Source: Chitinophaga pinensis (GTDB lineage: Bacteria; Bacteroidota; Bacteroidia; M30B66). Taken from it: a DNA stretch of 6,127 nt. Below, piece after piece: positions 1 to 6,127 of the stretch. Numbering within the stretch: the first letter of the stretch is position 1; the number at the start of each line of letters is the position of its first letter. A model generated the notes under the pieces. That model was given only the letters and a program-made list of their open reading frames with translations. It made no database searches and had not been told where the DNA came from. The DNA is taken from the NCBI GenBank assembly GCA_943333015.1, contig CALQRR010000111.1, positions 1-6,127 of the forward strand, written 5' to 3'. The position numbers and the translations under genes are program-made.

Positions 1-1037
1 CAGGTTGGAGTGCTGGTAGATGAAACGGTTGGATCCACATCGTCGAAATCGCAATTGAGGGCGACCGAAGGATCGAATAAAAAATCGAAACCGGAGGAGG
101 AATTGGTGAAGTTGTTTACCCAGAGGTAAAACACATCACCGGCTGTAACCGGAATGGCAGCGCAGTAGGGATTTCCCGGACCGGCTGGTTCACTCGAACT
201 TGTTCCGGAAGGGCCAACGCCGGTTTCGCCTAAGGGCCCCATGGAGCTGGATGCATTGCAAGAAACGGCCGGCATACTGGGCAAAAAGCTTTCGCAAAAC
301 GGGGTGGTGTTGACGCGCCAGAGTGTCCAGTCGTAATCAGGATAAAAACCGGAGGTGATGGCTGCAGGAGAAATGGTAAACGCCAACATGCCGGTGTTGA
401 GTACTTGAAATTTGAACCACTGCGACTGGTATTCGTCGGGAATGCAATTGTTGCCACTCCAATCGCCATCCTGCACAGAACCGCCACCGTATGCGTTAGA
501 GCTCACCTGGAGGTTGGAACACAGCACCGATGCCGTTCCGCAATCGGAATGAGATTCGGTGACGCAGACGCCAAAGGTTCCGGTGACTGCATTGTTGTTC
601 CAAATGCGGATGTAGATGGTTGAACCGGGCGTGAAATCGGAGCGATCAATGACGGGCATCATGTCGAGGCCGCTGTCGTCGTCGCAATCCATGGGAACGG
701 GTGCCGAACATGGACCGGAATAAATGGAAAGTGCGGGATCGCTGATAGAACCGGCCTCCATGGTAATGGCTACAGAACCGGAAGGTGGAACAACGAATGA
801 ATACCAGACATCGGCTGCTCCGGCAAAACCGCAGGCGGGCATTCCTCCATTGGCGGTATTGCTTTGATAGGTCGATCCTACCGTGGTTCCGGGAGTGAAT
901 GCACACGTTCCGGGACTAACGGAAAGAGGCGTTGCATTACAGGGCGTATCCCCTTGTGCACTCAGTGATGCCGGCAACAGCCAGAAAAGCTGAAGGACAC
1001 AGATGAGCGCAGTGAAGCGGGATAAACGGTGTTGCAT
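1..1037 (-). CDS. Secreted multidomain surface protein, N-terminal part (3' end outside window)
   Basis: The frame is open from an ATG at 1037 to the left edge and gives 345 residues with no stop, so the gene is cut by the window and its C-terminus is unknown. The start is well supported: it is the first ATG after an in-frame TAG at 1164-1166. Residues 1-28 form a signal peptide, with basic HRLSR, a hydrophobic stretch LICVLQLFWLLP, and SLSAQ at the likely cleavage site. Residues about 33-160 resemble the pre-peptidase C-terminal (PPC-like) beta-sandwich common in Bacteroidota secreted proteins, with DVWYSF (76-81), SIYSGPC (104-110) and CDDDSG (118-123). Residues about 166-330 look like a second beta-rich domain with paired cysteines, QWFKF (206-210) and DYDWTLW (234-240). 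A Ser/Thr/Pro-rich stretch begins near 335. By inference it is exported to the periplasm and perhaps on to the cell surface by the T9SS; a C-terminal sorting domain would lie off-window. No enzymatic motif is visible. The DNA here is compositionally like its neighbours. No specific function can be assigned. Confidence 0.85.
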   Translation of the reverse strand, partial: MQHRLSRFTALICVLQLFWLLPASLSAQGDTPCNATPLSVSPGTCAFTPGTTVGSTYQSNTANGGMPACGFAGAADVWYSFVVPPSGSVAITMEAGSISDPALSIYSGPCSAPVPMDCDDDSGLDMMPVIDRSDFTPGSTIYIRIWNNNAVTGTFGVCVTESHSDCGTASVLCSNLQVSSNAYGGGSVQDGDWSGNNCIPDEYQSQWFKFQVLNTGMLAFTISPAAITSGFYPDYDWTLWRVNTTPFCESFLPSMPAVSCNASSSMGPLGETGVGPSGTSSSEPAGPGNPYCAAIPVTAGDVFYLWVNNFTNSSSGFDFLFDPSVALNCDFDDVDPTVSSTSTPT

Positions 1038-1080
1038 GCAGGGCGATGATTTTCTAAATGCAGGGAGATGATTTTCTAAA
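1037..1080. repeat. Two tandem 22-bp direct repeats at the start codon of the left gene
   Basis: Positions 1037-1058 and 1059-1080 are the same 22-bp unit with a single C/A difference (positions 1044 and 1066). The shared core reads GATGATTTTCTAAA on the plus strand. On the minus strand the array abuts and shares one base with the ATG of the left gene, so it would form that gene's 5' leader. The origin could be a slippage duplication; a regulatory role is possible but not shown. Confidence 0.85.
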
Positions 1081-1223
1081 AATACACAAATTGAGAGAAT
1101 AAGCGAAAGAATAATGCGGTGTAATTCAGTAGTATATCTGATTTTGAGATCCGCAGGAGGAACCTATTGCCCGGTTGATCTAATGTGAACGCTCGCGGCA
1201 ACGATAGAGCGAAAAGCTGCGCC

Positions 1224-1241
1224 GAGGTGATTTTCTAAAAA
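1224..1241. repeat. Dispersed third copy of the TGATTTTCTAAA element
   Basis: This 18-bp stretch matches 1065-1082 of the tandem repeat at 17 of 18 positions, including an exact 14-bp TGATTTTCTAAAAA (1228-1241 versus 1069-1082). It has the same orientation and lies in the same divergent intergenic region, 142 bp after the end of the tandem pair. The flanking bases differ, so only the core is shared. Confidence 0.6.
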
Positions 1242-1377
1242 CGCCTGCTGAAGGATGCATGGAATGATCGTGGGATAGAACAACGGCGCAACTTGCAGCG
1301 AAAGCGTGTGCGCCGCCCCATTCAATTGGCGCTGCATTTGGAAGGATTTCTTAATACGTCGATCGCTCAATAGTCCG

Positions 1378-1385
1378 TACATTTG
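1378..1385 (+). promoter_or_regulatory. Possible -7 promoter element for the purF-like gene
   Basis: TACATTTG fits the Bacteroidota housekeeping sigma-factor -7 consensus TAnnTTTG exactly and sits 36 bp before the ATG at 1422, which would give a leader of roughly 30 nt. No TTG or TTTG is found at the expected distance upstream (the nearest TTTG, at 1337-1340, is too far), so the match could be chance. Confidence 0.3.
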
Positions 1386-1421
1386 CGGCGCTGGAAATAG
1401 CCATCCAAACCAGCCACCTGT

Positions 1422-3323
1422 ATGAGCGATATCATCAAACATGAATGCGGAATTGTGTTGATCCGCCTGCTCAAACCACTCGATTATTACCGTCAGAAAT
1501 ACGGCTCGGCTCGATACGCGCTGAACAAGCTTGCCTTGCTCATGGAAAAGCAGCATAACCGCGGACAAGATGGTGCGGGCATTGCCTGTATCAAATTTGA
1601 TGTGGAGCCGGGCGAACGGTATATTGGTCGTTTTCGTTCCAATGATTCGCAGGCGTTGCGGGAGATTGTGGAGAAGGTGAACAGTTATTTTGAAGAAATC
1701 CGGGTGAATAATCCCGATAAACTGAACGATACCGATTACCTAAAAGAACAGGTTCCATTTATTGGCGAACTGTTGATGGGGCACTTGCGGTACGGCACAT
1801 TTGGGAAGAACAGCATTGAAAGTTGTCACCCGTTTTTACGCCAGAACAACTGGAAAAGTCGGAATCTGGTAGTTGCAGGGAATTTTAACCTGACCAATGT
1901 GGATGAACAGTTTCAGCAGTTGCTCGATTTGGGACAGCATCCGAAAGAGATGGCCGATACGGTGACGGTGCTGGAGAAAATCGGGCATTTTACCGACATG
2001 GAAAACGAGCGTTTGTTTCGGGAATTTAAACGTCAGGGGCATTCGAATCAGGAGATTTCACGTTTGATTGCGCGCGATTTGGATGTGGCGGAAATTCTGC
2101 GGCAGGCGTCGAAACGGTTTGATGGCGGGTATGTGATTACGGGCATGATGGGCCATGGCGATGCGTTTGTGTTGCGCGATCCCAATGGAATTCGTCCATG
2201 TTTTTACATGCAGAATGAGGAAATCATAGTGGCTACTTCGGAACGTCCAGTATTGCAAACGGCGTTTAACATTCCGATGGAGGAAATTCACGAACTTGAA
2301 CCCGGTCATGCCTTGATTATCAAGCGCAACGGTGAAGTGAGCATGCCGGAAATTCGTAGTCCGAAACCACGCACGTCCTGTTCTTTTGAGCGGATTTATT
2401 TCTCCCGTGGCAGCGATGCGGATATTTATCAGGAACGCAAAGCCTTGGGACACAATATCAGTAAGAAAGTACTGGAGGCCATTGAATACGACATAGACAA
2501 TACTGTGTTTTCGTTTATTCCCAACACAGCGGAAACGGCTTTCTTTGGCCTAGTAGAAGGTGCAAACGAGTGGCTGAATGGCGAAAAACGCAAACGTATT
2601 CTGGCGCTCAACGGGGAGCTTTCGGATGTTCGGTTGCAAGAAATTCTGGCCATGAAAGTCCGAACTGAGAAACTAGCAGTAAAGGATGCCAAGCTCCGCA
2701 CGTTCATTGCCGATGATCTGCACCGCGACGAAATGGTCGCTCATGTGTATGACGTTACTTATGGTGTTGTGCGACAGGATACAGATACCCTGGTCATAGT
2801 GGATGATTCGATTGTCCGAGGCACCACGCTCAAGCAAAGTATTTTGCGGATTATGGACCGCTTGAAGCCCAAAAAAATCATCATCGTTTCCTCCGCTCCG
2901 CAAATTCGTTACCCCGATTGTTATGGCATTGACATGGCTAAACTGGGCGATTTTATTGCATTTCAGGCGGCTATTGCTTTACACAAGGAGCGCGGAACAG
3001 ACTATGTGGTGGAGGAAGTCTATGAGCAATGTGTGGCGCAAGATGGGTATGCGAAAGAGGAGATGAAAAATGTGGTAAAAGGCATTTACGAAGCTTTTAA
3101 CGAACAGGAAATCTCCGATAAAATTGCTGAATTGGTTACCCCGCCGGGGATGCATGCGGAAGTACAAGTGATTTACCAAAACCTCGACGATTTGCACAAG
3201 GCTTGTCCGGGGCATACGGGTGATTGGTATTTTAGCGGAAACTATCCAACGCCGGGCGGAAACAAAGTGGTGAATCGCGCCTTTATCAACTTCTTTAACA
3301 AGGTGGACGAACGGGCGTACTGA
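1422..3323 (+). CDS. Long Bacteroidota-type amidophosphoribosyltransferase (PurF-like)
   Basis: This complete 633-aa protein has the two-domain layout of glutamine phosphoribosylpyrophosphate amidotransferase, which makes 5-phosphoribosylamine from PRPP and glutamine in the first step of purine synthesis. The N-terminal class II (Ntn) glutaminase has Cys9 in ECGI as the expected nucleophile after an 8-residue leader that would have to be removed. It also has QHNRGQDGAGI (44-54), GHLRYGTFG (120-128) with the conserved Arg123, GNFNLTN (153-159), Asp179 and DPNGIRP (253-259). The C-terminal phosphoribosyltransferase domain has FERIYFSRG (322-330), RTFI (426-429), the PRPP-binding loop VIVDDSIVRGTT (458-469), and SSAPQIRYPDCYGIDM (490-505). 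Canonical PurF is about 470-505 aa, so this is the longer paralog known from Bacteroidota, with extra residues in the glutaminase domain and at the C-terminus. The NG of the oxyanion hole reads NF, and the PDSG segment reads IPNTAE (366-371). The start is firm: an in-frame TAG lies at 1398-1400 and no Shine-Dalgarno is seen. The neighbours give no purine-operon context. Family assignment is solid; whether it is the cell's main PurF or a paralog with a changed role is open, so no symbol is given. Confidence 0.93.
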   Translation: MSDIIKHECGIVLIRLLKPLDYYRQKYGSARYALNKLALLMEKQHNRGQDGAGIACIKFDVEPGERYIGRFRSNDSQALREIVEKVNSYFEEIRVNNPDKLNDTDYLKEQVPFIGELLMGHLRYGTFGKNSIESCHPFLRQNNWKSRNLVVAGNFNLTNVDEQFQQLLDLGQHPKEMADTVTVLEKIGHFTDMENERLFREFKRQGHSNQEISRLIARDLDVAEILRQASKRFDGGYVITGMMGHGDAFVLRDPNGIRPCFYMQNEEIIVATSERPVLQTAFNIPMEEIHELEPGHALIIKRNGEVSMPEIRSPKPRTSCSFERIYFSRGSDADIYQERKALGHNISKKVLEAIEYDIDNTVFSFIPNTAETAFFGLVEGANEWLNGEKRKRILALNGELSDVRLQEILAMKVRTEKLAVKDAKLRTFIADDLHRDEMVAHVYDVTYGVVRQDTDTLVIVDDSIVRGTTLKQSILRIMDRLKPKKIIIVSSAPQIRYPDCYGIDMAKLGDFIAFQAAIALHKERGTDYVVEEVYEQCVAQDGYAKEEMKNVVKGIYEAFNEQEISDKIAELVTPPGMHAEVQVIYQNLDDLHKACPGHTGDWYFSGNYPTPGGNKVVNRAFINFFNKVDERAY

Positions 3324-3338
3324 GCCGTTTCTCCTTTA

Positions 3339-4439
3339 TTACAACCGGATCTTTTGTCGCCAAGCGGGCAGGTTGCTCCGGTCGACTGGTCGCAAGCGGT
3401 ATCCCACAAACAGGCGAAACCAATTGTAGTTATCATTCACCGAAACACCCAGGTTGCGGTTTCCGGAAAAGGAGATGCTGTAACTTGAAATCCCACTGTA
3501 CCAGCGATTGCCGTTGTATCCGAGGATGAATCTGAATTCCGATGTTCCGGTGACTTTGTTCTGTTGGTTACGAATCTGCTTGTCTTCGGAAAGGTAATAG
3601 CTGTTCTGGATAGAAATTCCGGGGACGAAATACAGCGTCAGAAACCAGGAATGACGAACAACGAATGTATGCACATACCCGGCGTTGATGTTGAAGTTGG
3701 TAACGCTCTGCGCAATGAGCCGGTTTTCGGGTTTGAACAGATACGCAATGCTGGCGGGAATGAGCGATTGACCAGTATCACTATCCATGCGGTGCAGTCG
3801 GAGTGAAAGTCCTGCCAGAAAACTACCCGCACTTTTTTCCTGACGGTCGAGTTGCCACAAGGCTGCACGGTAAGAAAATTTCTCCGGGCTAAAGCAATAG
3901 TAAAGGTTGCTAAAAACGGTCACCGTGGAAAGGTCGGGGCGTTGGGGATATTGGTCGGTTTTGGCATTCCACTCCGGATTGGCTACCGACGGATTGGTAA
4001 GATAATAACCTTTGTAAACCTGAATGAAATTGGTATTCCAGAGCCGCCGTCCGTTAAACGATGCCCGAAGCGAAAACTGGGAGGAGGTGCCTTTTCGGTA
4101 ACTATCGCCGGCTTGCAGTGATAAAAGTCCGAGTGAGAGGCTCAGCCAACGGTAGTCGAAACTGGCGATGAAATTGGTGCTGGTATTGGGTTGATAGCGC
4201 AGTAGAAACGTGTCGAGATCGGGATTTCGGATGTCGATGCGCTGGCTTCGGTTCGCGAGTTCGAAGGTGAGATGCGGACGGTCAGTGAATTTCGTTACGT
4301 ACAGCGAGTCTTGTTTCGTCGCGTTTGCTGATTCCGTTTGGGCAGATACCGAAAAAGAGGTGCTGATGAAAAGCAGGAAATAAAAAATCCCCTTGACGCA
4401 TCGGAGATTGACCGGAAGCGACAAGGGGATGTGATTCAT
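3339..4439 (-). CDS. DUF4421-like predicted outer-membrane beta-barrel protein
   Basis: This complete 366-aa protein has a signal peptide (residues 1-34), with a hydrophobic core GIFYFLLFISTSFSVSAQ. The n-region is unusually long for a Bacteroidota signal peptide. The mature part starts with DSLYVTKF (44-51) and contains RYQPNTSTNFIASFDYRWLSLSLG (81-104). This resembles the opening of the Bacteroidota DUF4421 family: a conserved YV..F segment, then a PN motif followed by amphipathic strands. The rest alternates aromatic and polar residues in strand-sized pieces, such as WFLTLYFVPG (265-274) and WFRLFVGYRL (340-349), typical of an outer-membrane barrel. The family's role is not known. The start codon lies 5 bp after the stop of the protease gene on the same strand, so they may share a transcript, but a terminator-like hairpin sits in the first codons. 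No Shine-Dalgarno is visible. The 3' end is convergent with the purF-like gene with only 15 bp between stops. Family call from memory of its pattern, moderately sure. Confidence 0.85.
   Translation of the reverse strand: MNHIPLSLPVNLRCVKGIFYFLLFISTSFSVSAQTESANATKQDSLYVTKFTDRPHLTFELANRSQRIDIRNPDLDTFLLRYQPNTSTNFIASFDYRWLSLSLGLLSLQAGDSYRKGTSSQFSLRASFNGRRLWNTNFIQVYKGYYLTNPSVANPEWNAKTDQYPQRPDLSTVTVFSNLYYCFSPEKFSYRAALWQLDRQEKSAGSFLAGLSLRLHRMDSDTGQSLIPASIAYLFKPENRLIAQSVTNFNINAGYVHTFVVRHSWFLTLYFVPGISIQNSYYLSEDKQIRNQQNKVTGTSEFRFILGYNGNRWYSGISSYSISFSGNRNLGVSVNDNYNWFRLFVGYRLRPVDRSNLPAWRQKIRL
4382..4430 (-). terminator. Terminator-like hairpin inside the 5' end of the DUF4421 gene
   Basis: On the minus strand the perfect 9-bp inverted repeat ATCCCCTTG (4430-4422) / CAAGGGGAT (4395-4387) is followed directly by five more T (4386-4382). 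The 26-nt interior can extend the stem: after a U-U mismatch come CGC/GCG (4420-4418 with 4399-4397), then CGG/CCG (4414-4412 with 4404-4402) closing a 7-nt loop. This is the shape of a rho-independent terminator. It begins 15 bp past the protease stop codon, yet lies within codons 4-19 of the DUF4421-like gene. It may terminate or attenuate read-through, or be a coincidence of coding sequence. Confidence 0.4.
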
Positions 4440-4444
4440 GGAGA

Positions 4445-6127
4445 TTATCGGGCGATAGCGACGCGGGAAACAGAGCGGCCGCTGGCAGAAGTCAGCACCA
4501 ATTGGTACATCCCATTGCTCAGGTCTGAAATTCCGAACTGAAGTGCTGCGTCTGGTTGAACGTTTTCAAATGTACGTTGGAAAACCAATTTTCCACTGAG
4601 ATCGAACATGCGACAATCAACAAGCGATTGTTGAGCAGGATAAGCTGCAATAATGGTGAGTTGATCTTTGGCCGGATTAGGGAAAACGTGAATGTAAACA
4701 TCGCCGCTAGAATCGAGAATTCCGACAGAGTTGTATCCAAAACCGGCAGATGTTTTTGTACAGTTGCCAATGGTGGCAGACATGGTGTATATTCCGTTTT
4801 GCGTTGGGCTGATGGAGTTGGCATTGGCGCCAGCAATCGCAACACCGTTGAGGAACCACTGAAACGTTCCCACGTTAACGCCTGATGTCAGTTGTGATCC
4901 GACCAGATTGATGACCGGCTGGGCAGGCGCTTGTGTGACGGTGATGAGCGAATTTTGTGTTTGAGTGGCATTTTGCCCCGAACAGGCTCCAGTCACAATG
5001 AGACTAGCGCCGTAGGAGCCCGAAGCTGAGTAAGTCACTGTTGGATTCTGTGCCGTTGATGATGCTGGAGAACCGCCTGTAAATGTCCAAGTATACCCTG
5101 AACCGCTAGACTGTGCAGTATAAGTAACTGTTTGACCGGCACAAATAGATGTTGTGCTTGGGCTGAAAGATGCTACCGGAGAAACGGCTGAAAGGATTGG
5201 GAAGATGGCCTGATTCACGGAAATGCCCCAGCTTGAAGGACTTTCGGTGAACGCATGCCAGGAAAGATCCCCGAATTGCTCCCAAGCTGAATTGGTTGTG
5301 GCGTCACCATCGAAATTGCTTTTCAGCGCCAGGGTATATCCTGCTGAAGGATTGAATTCAATTCCTAAGAAGAAATTTCCAGTGACAGTTATCGGAGAAG
5401 GAAACGCAACAAAGGTATTCTGATTGTTCGTAACGTTCGTGATGATTGTAGCCAAAGGAATGGTTGCTGTAGCAAGCACTGTAGTTGGACCAGCAGCAGT
5501 ATATGCATAGGCTTTCACCGTAATTGCAGAGCCAGCTGGAGCGGTGCCTGGAGTGGCAATGCCAAACGTGAATAGTGCGCCAGTTAACGATGTAACAGGG
5601 GCGGTTGATGTAAACAAATCCACCTTCGCAACATCCAGAAAGGAATTCACACCGGAAACATATCCCGTTCCCGATTGACCAACAGCACCTGGCGTATAGG
5701 CACTCAAAGTGCCATTCAATGGAAAGTTCAACGTATCGGAACAGGCAGTTGGTGGCGGTGGCGGCGCAATGGTACAGGCGGTGGAAGTGAGCAAACCAAT
5801 CCGAGAACCACCCGATGCAAATAATGCTTGTGCACGGGTCTTTTGACCGGCTGTGAACATTTTCAAACAGTCATCATCGCCGTAATCCATATAATTCATG
5901 AACATTTCTCCTGGAGAAGCTGGTGCACATGATGACAGAAACGGATATGTTTTACATCCGTAATTAGATGTTGCCTGATTGGGCGTATCGCTCACCTGAT
6001 CGCTCCCACTGCACCCTCCCCCATCATCACCCCAAATGTGATAGAGATTGAGCCAATGCCCTATTTCATGGGTGGCTGTTCTCCCAAGGTTATAGGCACC
6101 TCCAAAAGTATTATAAGGCGGACGTCC
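4445..6127 (-). CDS. M43-family secreted metalloprotease with PKD and T9SS sorting domain, C-terminal part
   Basis: The frame is open from the right edge to TAA at 4447-4445, giving the last 560 residues; the signal peptide, propeptide and N-terminal half of the catalytic domain lie outside. A GTG at 5995 is an internal valine, not the start. Numbering from the visible end, residues 14-34 read [25 protein letters not shown], with the zinc-binding [11 protein letters not shown] (20-30): three histidine ligands and the general base Glu21. MNYMDY (77-82) is the Met-turn, and Cys39, Cys58, Cys67 and Cys87 fit the conserved disulfides. This is the pappalysin/cytophagalysin (MEROPS M43) pattern. 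A proline linker (IAPPPPPT, about 121-127) leads to a beta-rich accessory domain (about 128-312), a PKD-like domain (about 318-400, with [10 protein letters not shown]), an Ig-like domain (about 403-464, with [10 protein letters not shown]), and a type A T9SS C-terminal domain (481-560: [28 protein letters not shown]). By inference it is an extracellular or surface-anchored protease, with the C-terminal domain cleaved during T9SS export. The DUF4421-like gene follows 5 bp downstream. Confidence 0.95.
   Translation of the reverse strand, partial: GRPPYNTFGGAYNLGRTATHEIGHWLNLYHIWGDDGGGCSGSDQVSDTPNQATSNYGCKTYPFLSSCAPASPGEMFMNYMDYGDDDCLKMFTAGQKTRAQALFASGGSRIGLLTSTACTIAPPPPPTACSDTLNFPLNGTLSAYTPGAVGQSGTGYVSGVNSFLDVAKVDLFTSTAPVTSLTGALFTFGIATPGTAPAGSAITVKAYAYTAAGPTTVLATATIPLATIITNVTNNQNTFVAFPSPITVTGNFFLGIEFNPSAGYTLALKSNFDGDATTNSAWEQFGDLSWHAFTESPSSWGISVNQAIFPILSAVSPVASFSPSTTSICAGQTVTYTAQSSGSGYTWTFTGGSPASSTAQNPTVTYSASGSYGASLIVTGACSGQNATQTQNSLITVTQAPAQPVINLVGSQLTSGVNVGTFQWFLNGVAIAGANANSISPTQNGIYTMSATIGNCTKTSAGFGYNSVGILDSSGDVYIHVFPNPAKDQLTIIAAYPAQQSLVDCRMFDLSGKLVFQRTFENVQPDAALQFGISDLSNGMYQLVLTSASGRSVSRVAIAR

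Larger units (their letters stand above)
1038..1421. other. Divergent intergenic region, 384 bp
   Basis: This region separates the start codons of two divergently transcribed genes and so should contain promoters for both. I see no tRNA, no structured RNA family and no credible gene in it. It holds the TGATTTTCTAAA repeats, a 7-bp inverted repeat CGGCGCA/TGCGCCG (1284-1290 and 1309-1315, 18-nt spacer), and an AGGAGG at 1156-1161 that precedes no usable reading frame. On the minus strand, TCAATTTG (1094-1087) is one base off the Bacteroidota -7 consensus TAnnTTTG, but no -33 element accompanies it. Confidence 0.7.

Noticed and set aside
1156..1161. AGGAGG on the plus strand as a ribosome binding site
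   Set aside because: The nearby ATG (1183) is followed at once by TGA and a TTG frame stops after three codons, so no gene follows it. Bacteroidota genes also rarely rely on this signal.
1164..1568. A 134-codon minus-strand open frame spanning the intergenic region and the start of the purF-like gene
   Set aside because: It overlaps 147 bp of a well-supported gene in antisense, shows no recognisable domain or signal peptide, and its protein has no coherent fold pattern; it is most likely a chance frame.
3310..3329. Short inverted repeat AACGG/CCGTT with downstream T-rich sequence as a terminator of the purF-like gene
   Set aside because: The stem has only five pairs with a 10-nt loop and no continuous T-run, and it includes the stop codon region; too weak to annotate.
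3564..4541. Several plus-strand open frames of 67-89 codons opposite the DUF4421 and protease genes
   Set aside because: They are antisense to well-supported coding frames, lack domains, and have arginine/glycine/lysine-rich compositions typical of shadow frames.
5993..5995. GTG at 5995 as the start of the protease gene
   Set aside because: The frame stays open to the window edge, and the 44 residues before it contain the zinc motif [11 protein letters not shown], so the true start lies outside the window.
1..6127. CRISPR array, insertion sequence, tRNA or prophage/defence genes
   Set aside because: No regularly spaced repeats, transposase motifs, terminal inverted repeats, tRNA cloverleaf or defence-gene motifs were seen on either strand.

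Overview
The window looks like chromosomal DNA of a Bacteroidota (Bacteroidetes) bacterium. The evidence is a C-terminal sorting domain of the type IX secretion system (T9SS) on one protein, signal peptides ending in the typical SAQ, a DUF4421-type outer-membrane protein, a long Bacteroidota-style amidophosphoribosyltransferase paralog, and no Shine-Dalgarno sequences before the starts. The order or family cannot be fixed from this sequence alone.

Layout: (1) 1-1037, minus strand: the N-terminal 345 residues of a secreted, cysteine- and glycine-rich protein whose 3' end lies beyond the left edge. (2) 1038-1421: a 384-bp divergent intergenic region. It holds a 22-bp tandem duplication touching the start codon of the left gene, a third related copy 160 bp away, and a possible Bacteroidota -7 promoter element for the right gene. 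(3) 1422-3323, plus strand: a complete 633-aa PurF-like glutamine amidotransferase/phosphoribosyltransferase. (4) 3339-4439, minus strand: a complete 366-aa DUF4421-like predicted outer-membrane barrel, convergent with the purF-like gene across only 15 bp. (5) 4445-6127, minus strand: the C-terminal 560 residues of a secreted M43 (pappalysin/cytophagalysin) metalloprotease with PKD, Ig-like and T9SS sorting domains. Its 5' end lies beyond the right edge.

The protease and the DUF4421 gene run in the same direction 5 bp apart, so they could be co-transcribed. However, a terminator-shaped hairpin with a T-run lies inside the first codons of the DUF4421 gene, which suggests termination or attenuation after the protease gene. 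The two secreted proteins and the barrel belong to cell-envelope or secretion biology. The purF-like gene is a metabolic gene with no visible functional link to them.

I do not see a clear new multi-gene system. The points most worth a second look are the hairpin overlapping the DUF4421 start, the repeats in the divergent intergenic region, and the altered active-site motifs of the long PurF paralog.
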